NCBI GenBank assembly: GCA_021442545.1
Contig: JABUSX010000253.1
Location: forward strand, 1-6,644
DNA length: 6,644 nucleotides
Origin: Eubacterium sp.
GTDB lineage: Bacteria > Bacillota > Clostridia > Lachnospirales > Lachnospiraceae
Reading direction: 5' to 3'
Both the position numbers and the translations under genes were made by a program. Each line of letters begins with the position of its first letter. Positions within the stretch are counted from its first letter, which is position 1. Under the pieces are notes generated by a model, which saw only the letters and a list, made by a program, of their open reading frames with translations, was not told where the DNA came from and did no database searches. Shown one piece after another: positions 1 through 6,489 of the stretch.

Positions 1-588
1 GTTGTCGCTGTAGTGTTCTTCTACGTAGGTGAGTACGTTTTTGATGGGGATCAGGCGTTCGGAGGGAACGTTTTCTTCCGGTGCTTCTGTATAGAGTTTG
101 CTGTCCAGTATGACTCCGAGCAGGATATACAGATATCCGGGTACCGTAAGGACGTGGCCGGTGTTCCTGGAACGCAGCTCGTCGGATACGAGGTCTATGA
201 TCGAACTGACGGTGTCATTTCCCGAAGAAATCACGGTGTTGATAAGGTAGCGGTGCTCGAGGAAGTTCCGGACGTATTTCGCACTGAGGTAGTTGTCTTT
301 CAGAAGCATGTTCATTCTAAACAGCAGACAGTCGTAGTAGCAGTCATGCGGAGTGCCGCCGTGGAGCAGACCGTCTGTTACAAAAACGATTTCTCCGGCG
401 TGATAGGTCCGGGTGTCGTCACCTACCGTCAGAGTGAAGGATCCGGAATGAATATTGATGATCTCGCACTCCGGATGCCAGTGCAGAGGCATGTTGTAGC
501 GGGGTGTTTTTGGATTTTCATGATAAAAGGCTACGGGAAAATTAAACGATCCCTGCTGCCTGCGTTCTATGTAATCGGTGTATTTCAT
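1..588 (-). CDS. AraC-family transcriptional regulator with N-terminal cupin domain, partial (C-terminus off left edge)
   Basis: Read on the minus strand from ATG at 588-586, an open frame of 196 codons runs without a stop to base 1. It begins MKYTDYIERRQQGSFNFPV. Residues of about 30-90 form an AraC-type cupin sensor: H36-W-H38-P-E40 opens the sugar-binding barrel, followed by a 'SGSFTLTVGDDT' strand pair and an 'HAGEIVFV...LLHGG' stretch. The last visible residues, IPIKNVLTYVEEHYSDN, look like the first helix of the AraC/HTH_18 DNA-binding domain, so roughly the last 90-100 residues are missing. AAGGA at 600-596 lies 7 bases from the ATG and supports this start. The gene is divergent from the isomerase operon, so it is probably the local regulator, sensing a sugar or pathway intermediate and acting in the shared region 589-821. 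The ligand is unknown. The longest plus-strand frame over this stretch (13-627) is a shadow. Confidence 0.9.
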   Translation of the reverse strand, partial: MKYTDYIERRQQGSFNFPVAFYHENPKTPRYNMPLHWHPECEIINIHSGSFTLTVGDDTRTYHAGEIVFVTDGLLHGGTPHDCYYDCLLFRMNMLLKDNYLSAKYVRNFLEHRYLINTVISSGNDTVSSIIDLVSDELRSRNTGHVLTVPGYLYILLGVILDSKLYTEAPEENVPSERLIPIKNVLTYVEEHYSDN

Positions 589-593
589 GGGTG

Positions 594-600
594 TTTCCTT
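594..600 (-). promoter_or_regulatory. Ribosome binding site of the AraC-family regulator
   Basis: The minus strand reads AAGGAAA here, with 7 bases between AAGGA and the ATG at 588. This supports that start codon. Confidence 0.7.
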
Positions 601-605
601 CTGAT

Positions 606-648
606 AAAAGTGAATATATTACAATGATTTATTCATTATATCACTTTT
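606..648. repeat. Inverted repeat AAAAGTGA/TCACTTTT spanning the regulator promoter
   Basis: AAAAGTGA at 606-613 is matched by its exact reverse complement TCACTTTT at 641-648, 27 bases apart. A smaller dyad, AATGA (623-627) and TCATT (633-637), lies between them. The right arm overlaps the TG of the extended -10, and the left arm lies in the predicted leader, so a protein bound to both arms could control the regulator gene. An operator or autoregulatory role is inference. Part of the symmetry could come from the AT-rich composition. Confidence 0.4.
635..643 (-). promoter_or_regulatory. Extended -10 promoter (TGATATAAT) for the AraC-family regulator
   Basis: On the minus strand, bases 643-635 read TGATATAAT, an exact TGnTATAAT extended -10. 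Upstream there is only a weak -35 candidate (TTTCAA, about 16 bases away), which is common for extended -10 promoters. A TTGACA is present at 653-648 but is only 7 bases from the TATAAT, too close to be its -35. The predicted start point is near base 628, giving a leader of about 40 bases before the ATG at 588. Confidence 0.6.
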
Positions 649-686
649 GTCAATAATTGAAACTCTTTACAATCGTAATCAGGTAC

Positions 687-701
687 ATGCTTCAGAAGCA
701 T
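687..701. promoter_or_regulatory. Perfect 15-bp palindrome, candidate operator
   Basis: Bases 687-701 read ATGCTTCAGAAGCAT, two 7-base arms around a central A at 694. After one mismatch the symmetry partly resumes outward (TA at 684-685 with TA at 703-704 is mostly complementary). It sits between the divergent genes, about 44 bases upstream of the regulator's -10 and 120 bases upstream of the isomerase start. That is a suitable place for an operator or activator site of the operon. It could also form a small hairpin in a transcript. No protein can be assigned to it. Confidence 0.45.
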
Positions 702-810
702 ATCCGGTAATTGACGGCGGGTCCGGAGACGGAACAAAAACGCGGTCAGACAATAGGAAAACAGCACGTATTTTTCGGAAACAGATGTTTTTTACAGATC
801 TACTTTTTAT

Positions 811-816
811 GGAGGA
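811..816 (+). promoter_or_regulatory. Ribosome binding site of fucI (decides the start)
   Basis: GGAGGA stands 5 bases before the ATG at 822. The reading frame stays open upstream as far as about 711, but that extension has no comparable site and does not resemble the family. The start is therefore placed at 822. Confidence 0.85.
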
Positions 817-821
817 TTATT

Positions 822-2624
822 ATGGCAGAGAACAGGTATGTGGGAGAGTATCCGGTAATTGGTATCCGTCCGACCATCGATGGACGCAGAGGGGCTCTGA
901 AGGTTCGCGAATCTCTTGAAGACCAGACCATGAATATGGCCAGATCTGCGGCAAAGCTGTTTGAGGAAAATCTCAGATATTCCAACGGGGATCCGGTAAA
1001 AGTAGTGATTGCAGATACTACGATCGGGCGTGTAGGTGAAGCGGCAGCGTGTGCCGAGAAATTCAAAAGAGAAGGCGTGGATATCACAGTTACCGTAACG
1101 CCCTGCTGGTGCTACGGTGCGGAAACGATGGATATGGATCCCATGACGATCAAAGCTGTCTGGGGTTTCAACGGTACAGAGAGACCGGGCGCCGTGTATC
1201 TGGCATCGGTTCTGGCCACTCATGCACAGAAGGGCCTTCCGGCTTTCGGCATTTACGGCCATGAGGTCTGCGAGGCAGATGACACCAGAATTCCGGAAGA
1301 TGTTAAGGAAAAACTTCTCCGCTTCGGAAGAGCGGCTGTTGCGGCAGCGACCATGAGAGGAAAATCCTGGCTTCAGATCGGTTCGGTTACCATGGGTATC
1401 GGCGGCTCCATCATTGATCCGGCCTTCATTGAAGAATATCTGGGCATGAGAGTGGAATCGGTCGACGAGGTGGAAATCATCCGCCGCATGTCGGAAGAGA
1501 TCTATGACAAGGCCGAATATGAAAAAGCACTTAAGTGGACGAAGGAAAAATGTAAAGAAGGTCTCGATAAGAATCCGGACTTTGTGAAGAGCACGGACGC
1601 CGAAAAGGATGAGACCTGGGAATTCGTCGTCAAGATGATGGTCATCATCAAAGACCTGATGAACGGCAATAAGAACCTTCCGGAGGGCTGTGAAGAAGAA
1701 ATGGTCGGCCACAATGCCATCGCAGCCGGCTTCCAGGGACAGAGACAGTGGACAGACTTCTATCCCAACGGTGACTTTGCGGAAGCGCTCCTTAATTCTT
1801 CCTTCGACTGGGAAGGCGCAAGAGAGCCCTATATCCTGGCAACGGAAAATGACGTTCTGAACGGTCTGGGCATGCTCTTCATGAAGCTGCTCACCAACCG
1901 TGCACAGATCTTCGCCGATGTCCGCACCTACTGGTCCGGCGATGCCGTGAAACGTGCCACCGGCTATGATATTGAAGGAAAGGCAAAGGATGCCGACGGC
2001 TTTATCCATCTGATCAACTCCGGCGCTGCCTGCCTGGATGCTTCCGGCGTATGCAAAGATGCAGACGGCAATGCCGTTATGAAGGAGTGGTACGATATTA
2101 CAGAAGCCGATCAGGATGCCATCATGGGCGCTACAGAGTGGTGTGCGGCCGATAACGGCTATTTCCGCGGCGGCGGCTTCTCCTCCAGATTTGAAACAAA
2201 AGCAGAAATGCCTGTTACCATGATCCGTCTGAATCTGGTCAAGAACCTGGGACCGGTTCTGCAGATCGCAGAAGGCTGGACGGTGGCACTTCCGGAAGAA
2301 ATCTCCGACAAGCTCTGGAAGCGTACGGATTATACATGGCCCTGCACCTGGTTTGCACCGCGCTGCACGGGAGAAGGCTTTTTCAGGACAGCGTACGATG
2401 TCATGAACAACTGGGGTGCCAACCACGGCGCGATCAGCTACGGACACATCGGCGCAGATATCATCACGCTGGCTTCCATCCTCCGTATCCCGGTGTGCAT
2501 GCACAACGTTCCGGAAGAGAAGATCTTCAGACCCGCATCCTGGAATGCTTTCGGCATGGACAGAGAAGGTCAGGATTACAGAGCCTGCGGCGCATACGGT
2601 CCGCTGTATAAGACGATTCGGTAA
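822..2624 (+). CDS. fucI: L-fucose isomerase (L-fucose/D-arabinose ketol-isomerase)
   Basis: A 600-residue cytoplasmic enzyme that interconverts an aldose and its 2-ketose. The family acts on L-fucose (to L-fuculose) and D-arabinose (to D-ribulose), and also accepts L-galactose and D-altrose. The length matches E. coli FucI (591). Similarity as remembered extends end to end: [20 protein letters not shown] at residues 14 onward, then [48 protein letters not shown] and [15 protein letters not shown] near the C-terminus. The Mn-binding residues are present as E342 (in ATEND), D366 (in FADVRTYW) and H535 (in GANHG), matching E337, D361 and H528 of E. coli. The expected order is two N-terminal domains followed by the C-terminal half with the metal site. 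It is the first gene of the operon, 18 bases before the kinase. The family is certain; the in vivo substrate is not, because no fuculose-phosphate aldolase is visible and the downstream genes are galactitol/tagatose-like. Confidence 0.96.
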   Translation: MAENRYVGEYPVIGIRPTIDGRRGALKVRESLEDQTMNMARSAAKLFEENLRYSNGDPVKVVIADTTIGRVGEAAACAEKFKREGVDITVTVTPCWCYGAETMDMDPMTIKAVWGFNGTERPGAVYLASVLATHAQKGLPAFGIYGHEVCEADDTRIPEDVKEKLLRFGRAAVAAATMRGKSWLQIGSVTMGIGGSIIDPAFIEEYLGMRVESVDEVEIIRRMSEEIYDKAEYEKALKWTKEKCKEGLDKNPDFVKSTDAEKDETWEFVVKMMVIIKDLMNGNKNLPEGCEEEMVGHNAIAAGFQGQRQWTDFYPNGDFAEALLNSSFDWEGAREPYILATENDVLNGLGMLFMKLLTNRAQIFADVRTYWSGDAVKRATGYDIEGKAKDADGFIHLINSGAACLDASGVCKDADGNAVMKEWYDITEADQDAIMGATEWCAADNGYFRGGGFSSRFETKAEMPVTMIRLNLVKNLGPVLQIAEGWTVALPEEISDKLWKRTDYTWPCTWFAPRCTGEGFFRTAYDVMNNWGANHGAISYGHIGADIITLASILRIPVCMHNVPEEKIFRPASWNAFGMDREGQDYRACGAYGPLYKTIR

Positions 2625-2629
2625 TGATC

Positions 2630-2633
2630 GGAG
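2630..2633 (+). promoter_or_regulatory. Ribosome binding site that favours the kinase start at 2643
   Basis: GGAG ends directly against the ATG at 2634, leaving no spacer, but is 9 bases before the in-frame ATG at 2643. The second ATG is therefore the better start and removes three residues (MAI). Confidence 0.6.
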
Positions 2634-2642
2634 ATGGCAATA

Positions 2643-4130
2643 ATGTCAGCTGAAAAACAATTATTAGGTATCGATATCGGTACTTCCGCCTGCAAGGTTG
2701 CCGTTTTCTCGGAAGACGGCAGCGTGCTGGCCGCGAGCAACAGTCCTTACCGGGTATATTATCCCGGGAAGGGCTGGGCCCAGCAGGATCCGGAGGAATG
2801 GTGGGAGGCAATCGTCCGCTCGATTAAGGAAGTTCTTCAGGCGCCGGGTGTGGAAGCGGAGTGCATAAAAGGAATCGGCGTGGACGGACAGAGCTGGTCG
2901 GCGATCCCGGTGGACCGCGAGGGCGTCTGTCTGGCACAGACACCGATCTGGATGGATACCCGGGCCAGAGATATCTGTGAGAGAGTCAAGGCAGAAGTCG
3001 GAGAAGATACCATTTTCGACCTGGCCGGAAATGATTTCCTTCCCAGTTATACGACTCCGAAGATGATCTGGTTCAGGGAAAACGAACCGGAAGTATTCGG
3101 AAAAACATATAAATTCCTGCAGAGCAACAGCTACATCGTGTTCAAACTTACCGGCGTCATGTCACAGGATGTGTCACAAGGTTACGGGATACATTTCTTT
3201 GACATGAAAAATCTTTCCTACAATGAGGAGATGGCCGAAAAGCTGGGTCTTTCCTGTGACCTGGTACCGGATATCTATCCTTGCCATGCCGTTGTCGGCC
3301 ATGTAACCGGGAAAGCGGCGGCTTACACGGGACTCCGGGAAGGGACACCTGTTGTGGCGGGCGGTCTGGATGCAGCCTGCGGAACCCTGGGAGCCGGTGT
3401 GTACCAGCCGGGACAGACGCAGGAACAAGGCGGCCAGGCCGGCGGAATGAGCATTGATGTGGACACGCCTCTGTCACATAAGAAGCTGATTCTGGGTGCC
3501 CATGTGGTGCCGGGACAGTGGCTTCTGCAGGGCGGTACCGTCGGCGGCGGCGGTACGCTGAAGTGGTTCCGCCAGGAATTCGGAAAAGACATGTCCTTCG
3601 ATGAGATCACGGCCGAAGCGGAGAAGGTTCCGGCCGGAAGCGACGGCGTCGTCTTCCTTCCCTATATGGCCGGCGAACGGTCACCGATCTGGGATCCGGA
3701 TGCAAAGGGTGTCTATTACGGTCTCGGGTTCGACAAGACCAGAGGCCATATGATCCGCTCCACTCTGGAGGGTGTGGCCTTTTCGCTGGAACACAATCTC
3801 AGAACAGCCGGTGAAGCCGGAGCCGAAGTGGCAGAGATGAACGCCATGGGAGGCGCCTCCAATTCCCTGCTGTGGACGCAGATCAAGGCGGATGTCACGG
3901 GAAAAGTGGTCAACGTGCCGTCATCCGATACGGCAACCACGCTCGGCGCAGTACTTCTGGCCGGCGTCGGCTGCGGAGTCTACAAGGATTTCGACGATGC
4001 CGTAAAGAAAACGGTGGTCATTACCAGGACACATACCCCCGATCCGGAACGGCATGAGATATACAAGAAGTCCATGGAGCTGTATCTGGATCTTTACGAT
4101 CATCTGAAAGATCTGTTCGGAAAATACTGA
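2643..4130 (+). CDS. FGGY-family carbohydrate kinase (xylulokinase-like)
   Basis: A 495-residue ATP-dependent sugar kinase with two actin-like domains. The N-terminal phosphate-binding motif is GIDIGTSACK (residues 9-18, with D11). The first FGGY signature is at 135-144 (SYTTPKMIWF), and the second fits residues 356-376 (from GVYYGLGF through HMIRSTLE). D243 in AGGLDAACG is the expected catalytic base, equivalent to D233 of E. coli XylB. A glycine-rich GGTVGGGGT and a late MGGASNS segment supply the ATP site. The length is normal for the family (about 480-510). It follows fucI by 18 bases, so the two are almost certainly cotranscribed. By position it should phosphorylate the ketose made by the isomerase, but it reads as xylulokinase-like rather than as the classical fuculokinase FucK. 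Possible substrates are L-fuculose, D-ribulose, a ketohexose such as tagatose, or a polyol. The family is certain, the substrate open. Confidence 0.92.
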   Translation: MSAEKQLLGIDIGTSACKVAVFSEDGSVLAASNSPYRVYYPGKGWAQQDPEEWWEAIVRSIKEVLQAPGVEAECIKGIGVDGQSWSAIPVDREGVCLAQTPIWMDTRARDICERVKAEVGEDTIFDLAGNDFLPSYTTPKMIWFRENEPEVFGKTYKFLQSNSYIVFKLTGVMSQDVSQGYGIHFFDMKNLSYNEEMAEKLGLSCDLVPDIYPCHAVVGHVTGKAAAYTGLREGTPVVAGGLDAACGTLGAGVYQPGQTQEQGGQAGGMSIDVDTPLSHKKLILGAHVVPGQWLLQGGTVGGGGTLKWFRQEFGKDMSFDEITAEAEKVPAGSDGVVFLPYMAGERSPIWDPDAKGVYYGLGFDKTRGHMIRSTLEGVAFSLEHNLRTAGEAGAEVAEMNAMGGASNSLLWTQIKADVTGKVVNVPSSDTATTLGAVLLAGVGCGVYKDFDDAVKKTVVITRTHTPDPERHEIYKKSMELYLDLYDHLKDLFGKY

Positions 4131-4226
4131 CAGATTGTATTCCGAATGAAATCCATGTTCAGAAAGAGATGATCTCCGCCTGAGCATATCATCCGAAAAG
4201 AGAAACACAGTAAAAGGAGAGTAGTT
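4131..4226 (+). promoter_or_regulatory. Short intergenic spacer with a small dyad
   Basis: The 96 bases between the kinase and the dehydrogenase contain GAGAT-G-ATCTC (4166-4176) and an alternative stem GATGAT (4168-4173) with ATCATC (4188-4193). No U-run follows, so this is not a terminator. AGGAG at 4215-4219 lies 7 bases before the dehydrogenase ATG. No strong promoter was seen, and transcription probably reads through. Confidence 0.3.
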
Positions 4227-5276
4227 ATGAAAGCAGGAGTAGTACATGCCAGAGAGGATCTTCGTTATGAGGAGATCGAGACTCCGAAGGCAGGACCCGG
4301 TAAGGTTCTGGTAAAAGTGAAATATACCGGCATCTGCGGATCAGACGTTCCGCGCGTAAACGGAGATGCCTGCCACTTTTTCCCGAATGTTCTGGGACAT
4401 GAATTTTCCGGGACGGTAGCCGAGATCGGAGAAGGCGTCACGTCTTTGAAGAAGGGTGACCGGATCGCCGGCGTTCCGCTGGTACCGTGCATGAAGTGTG
4501 AAGACTGCCAGAAGGGAGATTATTCCCTCTGCAAGCACTACAGCTTCATCGGATCCAGAGAGTATGGCAGCTTTGCGGAGTACGTGGTGGTTCCGGAAAA
4601 GAACGCAGTGAAGTTCGACGAATCCGTCAGCTTTGAGAAGGGGGCTTTCTTTGAACCGGCAACGGTTGCGCTTCATGGTCTCAGGAGACTGGATTACCGG
4701 GGCGGCAAAAATGTAGCGATCCTCGGCGGCGGCACGATCGGTCTTCTGACCGCACAGTGGGCCAGGATCTTCGGTGCAAAACAGGTCGTCGTTTTCGATA
4801 TCCTGGACGAGAGACTGGAACTTGCAAAGAGACTGGGCGCCACATCGGGGATCAACTCGGCGAAAGAGGGCTTCATGGATGAAGCCATGGCGGTCACGGA
4901 AGGCAGAGGCTTCGATTATGTATACGAGACGGCCGGAAACACCATCACCATGAAGATGGCCTTTAAACTGGCGGCCAACAAGGCAGGTGTCTGCTTCATC
5001 GGCACACCGACCAGAGATCTTTCCTTCACCGTTGATGAATGGGAAAATATCAACCGGAAGGAATTTACGCTGACAGGTTCCTGGATGAGCTATTCCGCTC
5101 CCTTCCCGGGAGATGAGTGGAAGCTGGTAGCCCATTATTTTGCAACCGGAGATCTGAAATTCGACGACAGTTTCATCTTTAAGAAAGTGCCGCTTTCCGA
5201 GATCGCCGATGCATTTGAAATGTATAAGACACCCGGCATGGTCAAGGGCAAGATCCTGATCGACAGCGAGAAATAA
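4227..5276 (+). CDS. gatD: Zinc-dependent medium-chain dehydrogenase, galactitol-1-phosphate 5-dehydrogenase-like
   Basis: A 349-residue cytoplasmic Zn alcohol dehydrogenase. GatD oxidises galactitol 1-phosphate to D-tagatose 6-phosphate with NAD. The closest remembered match is E. coli GatD (about 346 aa), with shared signatures CGSDVPRV, LGHEFSG, VPLVPCMKCEDC, FIGSREYGSFAEYVVV and GSWMSYSAPFPGDEW. The last is characteristic of GatD rather than of sorbitol or threonine dehydrogenases. Catalytic zinc ligands are C37, H58 (with E59) and E143. The structural zinc cysteines are C88, C91, C94 and C102. The nucleotide fold has GGGTIG at 167-172 and an acidic D191 ending the second strand, which favours NAD over NADP. 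AGGAG at 4215-4219 supports the start. It lies 96 bases after the kinase and probably belongs to the same operon. A related polyol-phosphate or free polyol substrate remains possible. Confidence 0.87.
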   Translation: MKAGVVHAREDLRYEEIETPKAGPGKVLVKVKYTGICGSDVPRVNGDACHFFPNVLGHEFSGTVAEIGEGVTSLKKGDRIAGVPLVPCMKCEDCQKGDYSLCKHYSFIGSREYGSFAEYVVVPEKNAVKFDESVSFEKGAFFEPATVALHGLRRLDYRGGKNVAILGGGTIGLLTAQWARIFGAKQVVVFDILDERLELAKRLGATSGINSAKEGFMDEAMAVTEGRGFDYVYETAGNTITMKMAFKLAANKAGVCFIGTPTRDLSFTVDEWENINRKEFTLTGSWMSYSAPFPGDEWKLVAHYFATGDLKFDDSFIFKKVPLSEIADAFEMYKTPGMVKGKILIDSEK

Positions 5277-5444
5277 CAGGAGCAGAACCCCGCGGCTTCG
5301 TGAAAAGATCAGGACAGCAGAAGCGGGAGGAGCGTTAAAAACAGAACTCCGCAGTTTCACACAGACCGGGAAACAGGGAACGGATAATGAATGCCGGATC
5401 TCATAACCGGGATCTGCGGAGACAGAAGAAAGGAGATTTTACAA
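5277..5444 (+). promoter_or_regulatory. Intergenic stretch with nested inverted repeats before the reductase
   Basis: This is the longest gap inside the operon (168 bases). A first possible hairpin pairs CCCGC (5289-5293) with GCGGG (5323-5327), or alternatively GCTTC (5295-5299) with GAAGC (5320-5324). A second element has an outer 8-base stem, CTCCGCAG (5347-5354) with CTGCGGAG (5414-5421). It encloses TTTC (5355-5358) with GAAA (5370-5373), and CCGG (5394-5397) with CCGG (5407-5410), a three-way-junction-like arrangement. The outer stem ends 9 bases before the reductase's AGGAG. No U-run follows either hairpin, so neither is an obvious terminator. A role in mRNA processing, stability or translation is inference. 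I see no convincing promoter or small gene. Confidence 0.4.
5429..5436 (+). promoter_or_regulatory. Ribosome binding site of the aldo/keto reductase (decides the start)
   Basis: AAAGGAGA is followed, 9 bases after AGGAG, by ATG at 5445. The frame has an earlier ATG at 5391, but that one lacks a good ribosome binding site and would put the Shine-Dalgarno inside the gene. 5445 is the better start. Confidence 0.85.
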
Positions 5445-6461
5445 ATGGGAGTTAATCCGGAAAAAGTACCACAGATCACATTGAATACGGGCGTTAAGGT
5501 GCCCTGCATCGGTATGGGAACCTTCGGTTCCGACCGCTTTACACCCGAACAGGTATCCAACGCGGTGGCGGGAGCCATCCGGGCCGGCTACAGAATGTTT
5601 GACTGCGCAGCCTGCTACGGCAACGAAGACCAGATCGGTGAAGTGTTCGAAACGGCTTTCAAAGAAGGTGTCTGCGAAAGAAAAGACATGTTTATCATGA
5701 CCAAGGTCTGGAACGACATGCACAGACATGTTGAGGAATCCTGCAGAAAATCGATCGAAGATCTGAAATGTGATTACATCGATCTGTTTTTCATTCACTG
5801 GCCCTTCCCGAACTACCATGCACCGGGCTGCTCCGTGGACAGCCGCAATCCGGATTCCAGACCCTTCTCCGTTGCAGAGTTCATGGACACCTACAGACAG
5901 TGTGAAGAACTGGTAAGAAAAGGCCTCATCAAACACATCGGTCTTTCCAACATGACGATTCCGAAACTGAACGCCGTCATTGACAAATTTGAGATCCAGC
6001 CGGCCGCCTGCGAGATGGAGATCCATCCGTGCTTCCAGCAGCAGGAGCTCTTTGATTATCTGGTAGCCCATAACATTCAGCCGGTTGCCTTCATGCCGCT
6101 TGGCTCTCCGCAGAGACCGGAGCGCGACATCGTCGCAACGGATATTGCGGATATGCAGCTTCCGGAATTCAGGGCCATTGCCGAAGCACACGGCTGCCAT
6201 CCGGCCATCATCGCTTTGAAGTGGGCCGTACAGCGCGGACAGATTCCGATTCCGTTCTCCATTCATGAAATGGAATATGTAAGCAATCTGGAATCCACCA
6301 TCACAGAGCCGCTGACCGACGAGGAAATGGCTGTCATCGCGACCCTCGAGAAAGACAACCGTCTGGTCAAAGGCCAGGTATTCCTCTGGGAAGGTGCCAA
6401 AGACTGGCATGATCTCTGGGATGAAGATGGTTATATCGTAGACTGCCCGGACGCAAAGTGA
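5445..6461 (+). CDS. Aldo/keto reductase (AKR superfamily), probably NADH-preferring
   Basis: A 338-residue (beta/alpha)8-barrel oxidoreductase that interconverts a carbonyl (aldehyde, aldose or ketose) and an alcohol. The catalytic tetrad is complete: D53 and Y58 (FDCAACYGNE), K87 (TKVW) and H118 (FIHWP). GLSN and EIHP motifs follow at the expected spacing. The C-terminal cofactor loop reads IPIPFSIHEMEYVSN. The lysine and arginine that usually grip the 2'-phosphate of NADPH (K262 and R268 in human aldose reductase) are F271 and E277, with N281 keeping the alignment in register, so NAD(H) use is inferred. The glutamine that normally contacts nicotinamide (Q183) appears as E190. A long loop at about 124-144 and an acidic aromatic C-terminal tail may shape the substrate pocket. 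A sugar or polyol reductase or dehydrogenase role fits the context; the exact substrate cannot be named. Confidence 0.9.
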   Translation: MGVNPEKVPQITLNTGVKVPCIGMGTFGSDRFTPEQVSNAVAGAIRAGYRMFDCAACYGNEDQIGEVFETAFKEGVCERKDMFIMTKVWNDMHRHVEESCRKSIEDLKCDYIDLFFIHWPFPNYHAPGCSVDSRNPDSRPFSVAEFMDTYRQCEELVRKGLIKHIGLSNMTIPKLNAVIDKFEIQPAACEMEIHPCFQQQELFDYLVAHNIQPVAFMPLGSPQRPERDIVATDIADMQLPEFRAIAEAHGCHPAIIALKWAVQRGQIPIPFSIHEMEYVSNLESTITEPLTDEEMAVIATLEKDNRLVKGQVFLWEGAKDWHDLWDEDGYIVDCPDAK

Positions 6462-6489
6462 TCGTTAATAATATTTCAGGAGAAAAAAC

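Larger units (their letters stand above)
589..821. promoter_or_regulatory. Divergent intergenic control region
   Basis: This 233-base stretch separates the regulator from the operon. It contains the regulator promoter, the inverted repeat at 606-648 and the palindrome at 687-701. I see no convincing sigma-70 promoter for the operon. TTGTCA at 647-652 with TACAAT 15 bases later is a short-spaced weak candidate, and TTGACG at 711-716 has no good -10 at 17-18 bases. A weak core promoter would fit activation by an AraC-type protein. No catabolite-response (cre) element was recognised by eye. Confidence 0.5.

Noticed and set aside
13..627. 204-codon plus-strand frame over the regulator
   Set aside because: The minus strand encodes a clear cupin/AraC protein across the same bases with a promoter and ribosome binding site; the plus frame has no family resemblance.
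648..653. TTGACA on the minus strand as a -35 box
   Set aside because: It is only 7 bases from the TATAAT, and no acceptable -10 is found 16-18 bases downstream.
701..861. 13-base direct repeat TATCCGGTAATTG at 701-713 and 849-861
   Set aside because: One copy is in the intergenic region and the other encodes the YPVIG segment of FucI. A 13-base repeat somewhere in 6.6 kb is expected by chance about once in three such windows, and the similarity ends at the repeat borders.
647..919. 90-codon plus-strand frame overlapping the fucI start
   Set aside because: It overlaps fucI out of frame, lacks a ribosome binding site and has no recognisable sequence features.
807..2504. 565-codon open frame on the minus strand opposite fucI
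   Set aside because: It is aligned codon-for-codon with fucI, so it stays open simply because fucI there avoids TTA, CTA and TCA codons. Its translation is rich in Cys, His, Phe and Arg, recalls no family, and has no plausible ribosome binding site.
5289..5327. Rho-independent terminator between the gatD-like gene and the reductase
   Set aside because: The hairpin has a long loop and is followed by purine-rich sequence rather than a T-run.
4341..5360. 339-codon minus-strand frame opposite the gatD-like gene
   Set aside because: It is also codon-aligned with a strong coding gene on the other strand and shows no recognisable domain; a codon-bias shadow.
5439..6410. 323-codon minus-strand frame opposite the aldo/keto reductase
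   Set aside because: Codon-aligned antisense shadow; the plus strand carries the full AKR tetrad and ribosome binding site.
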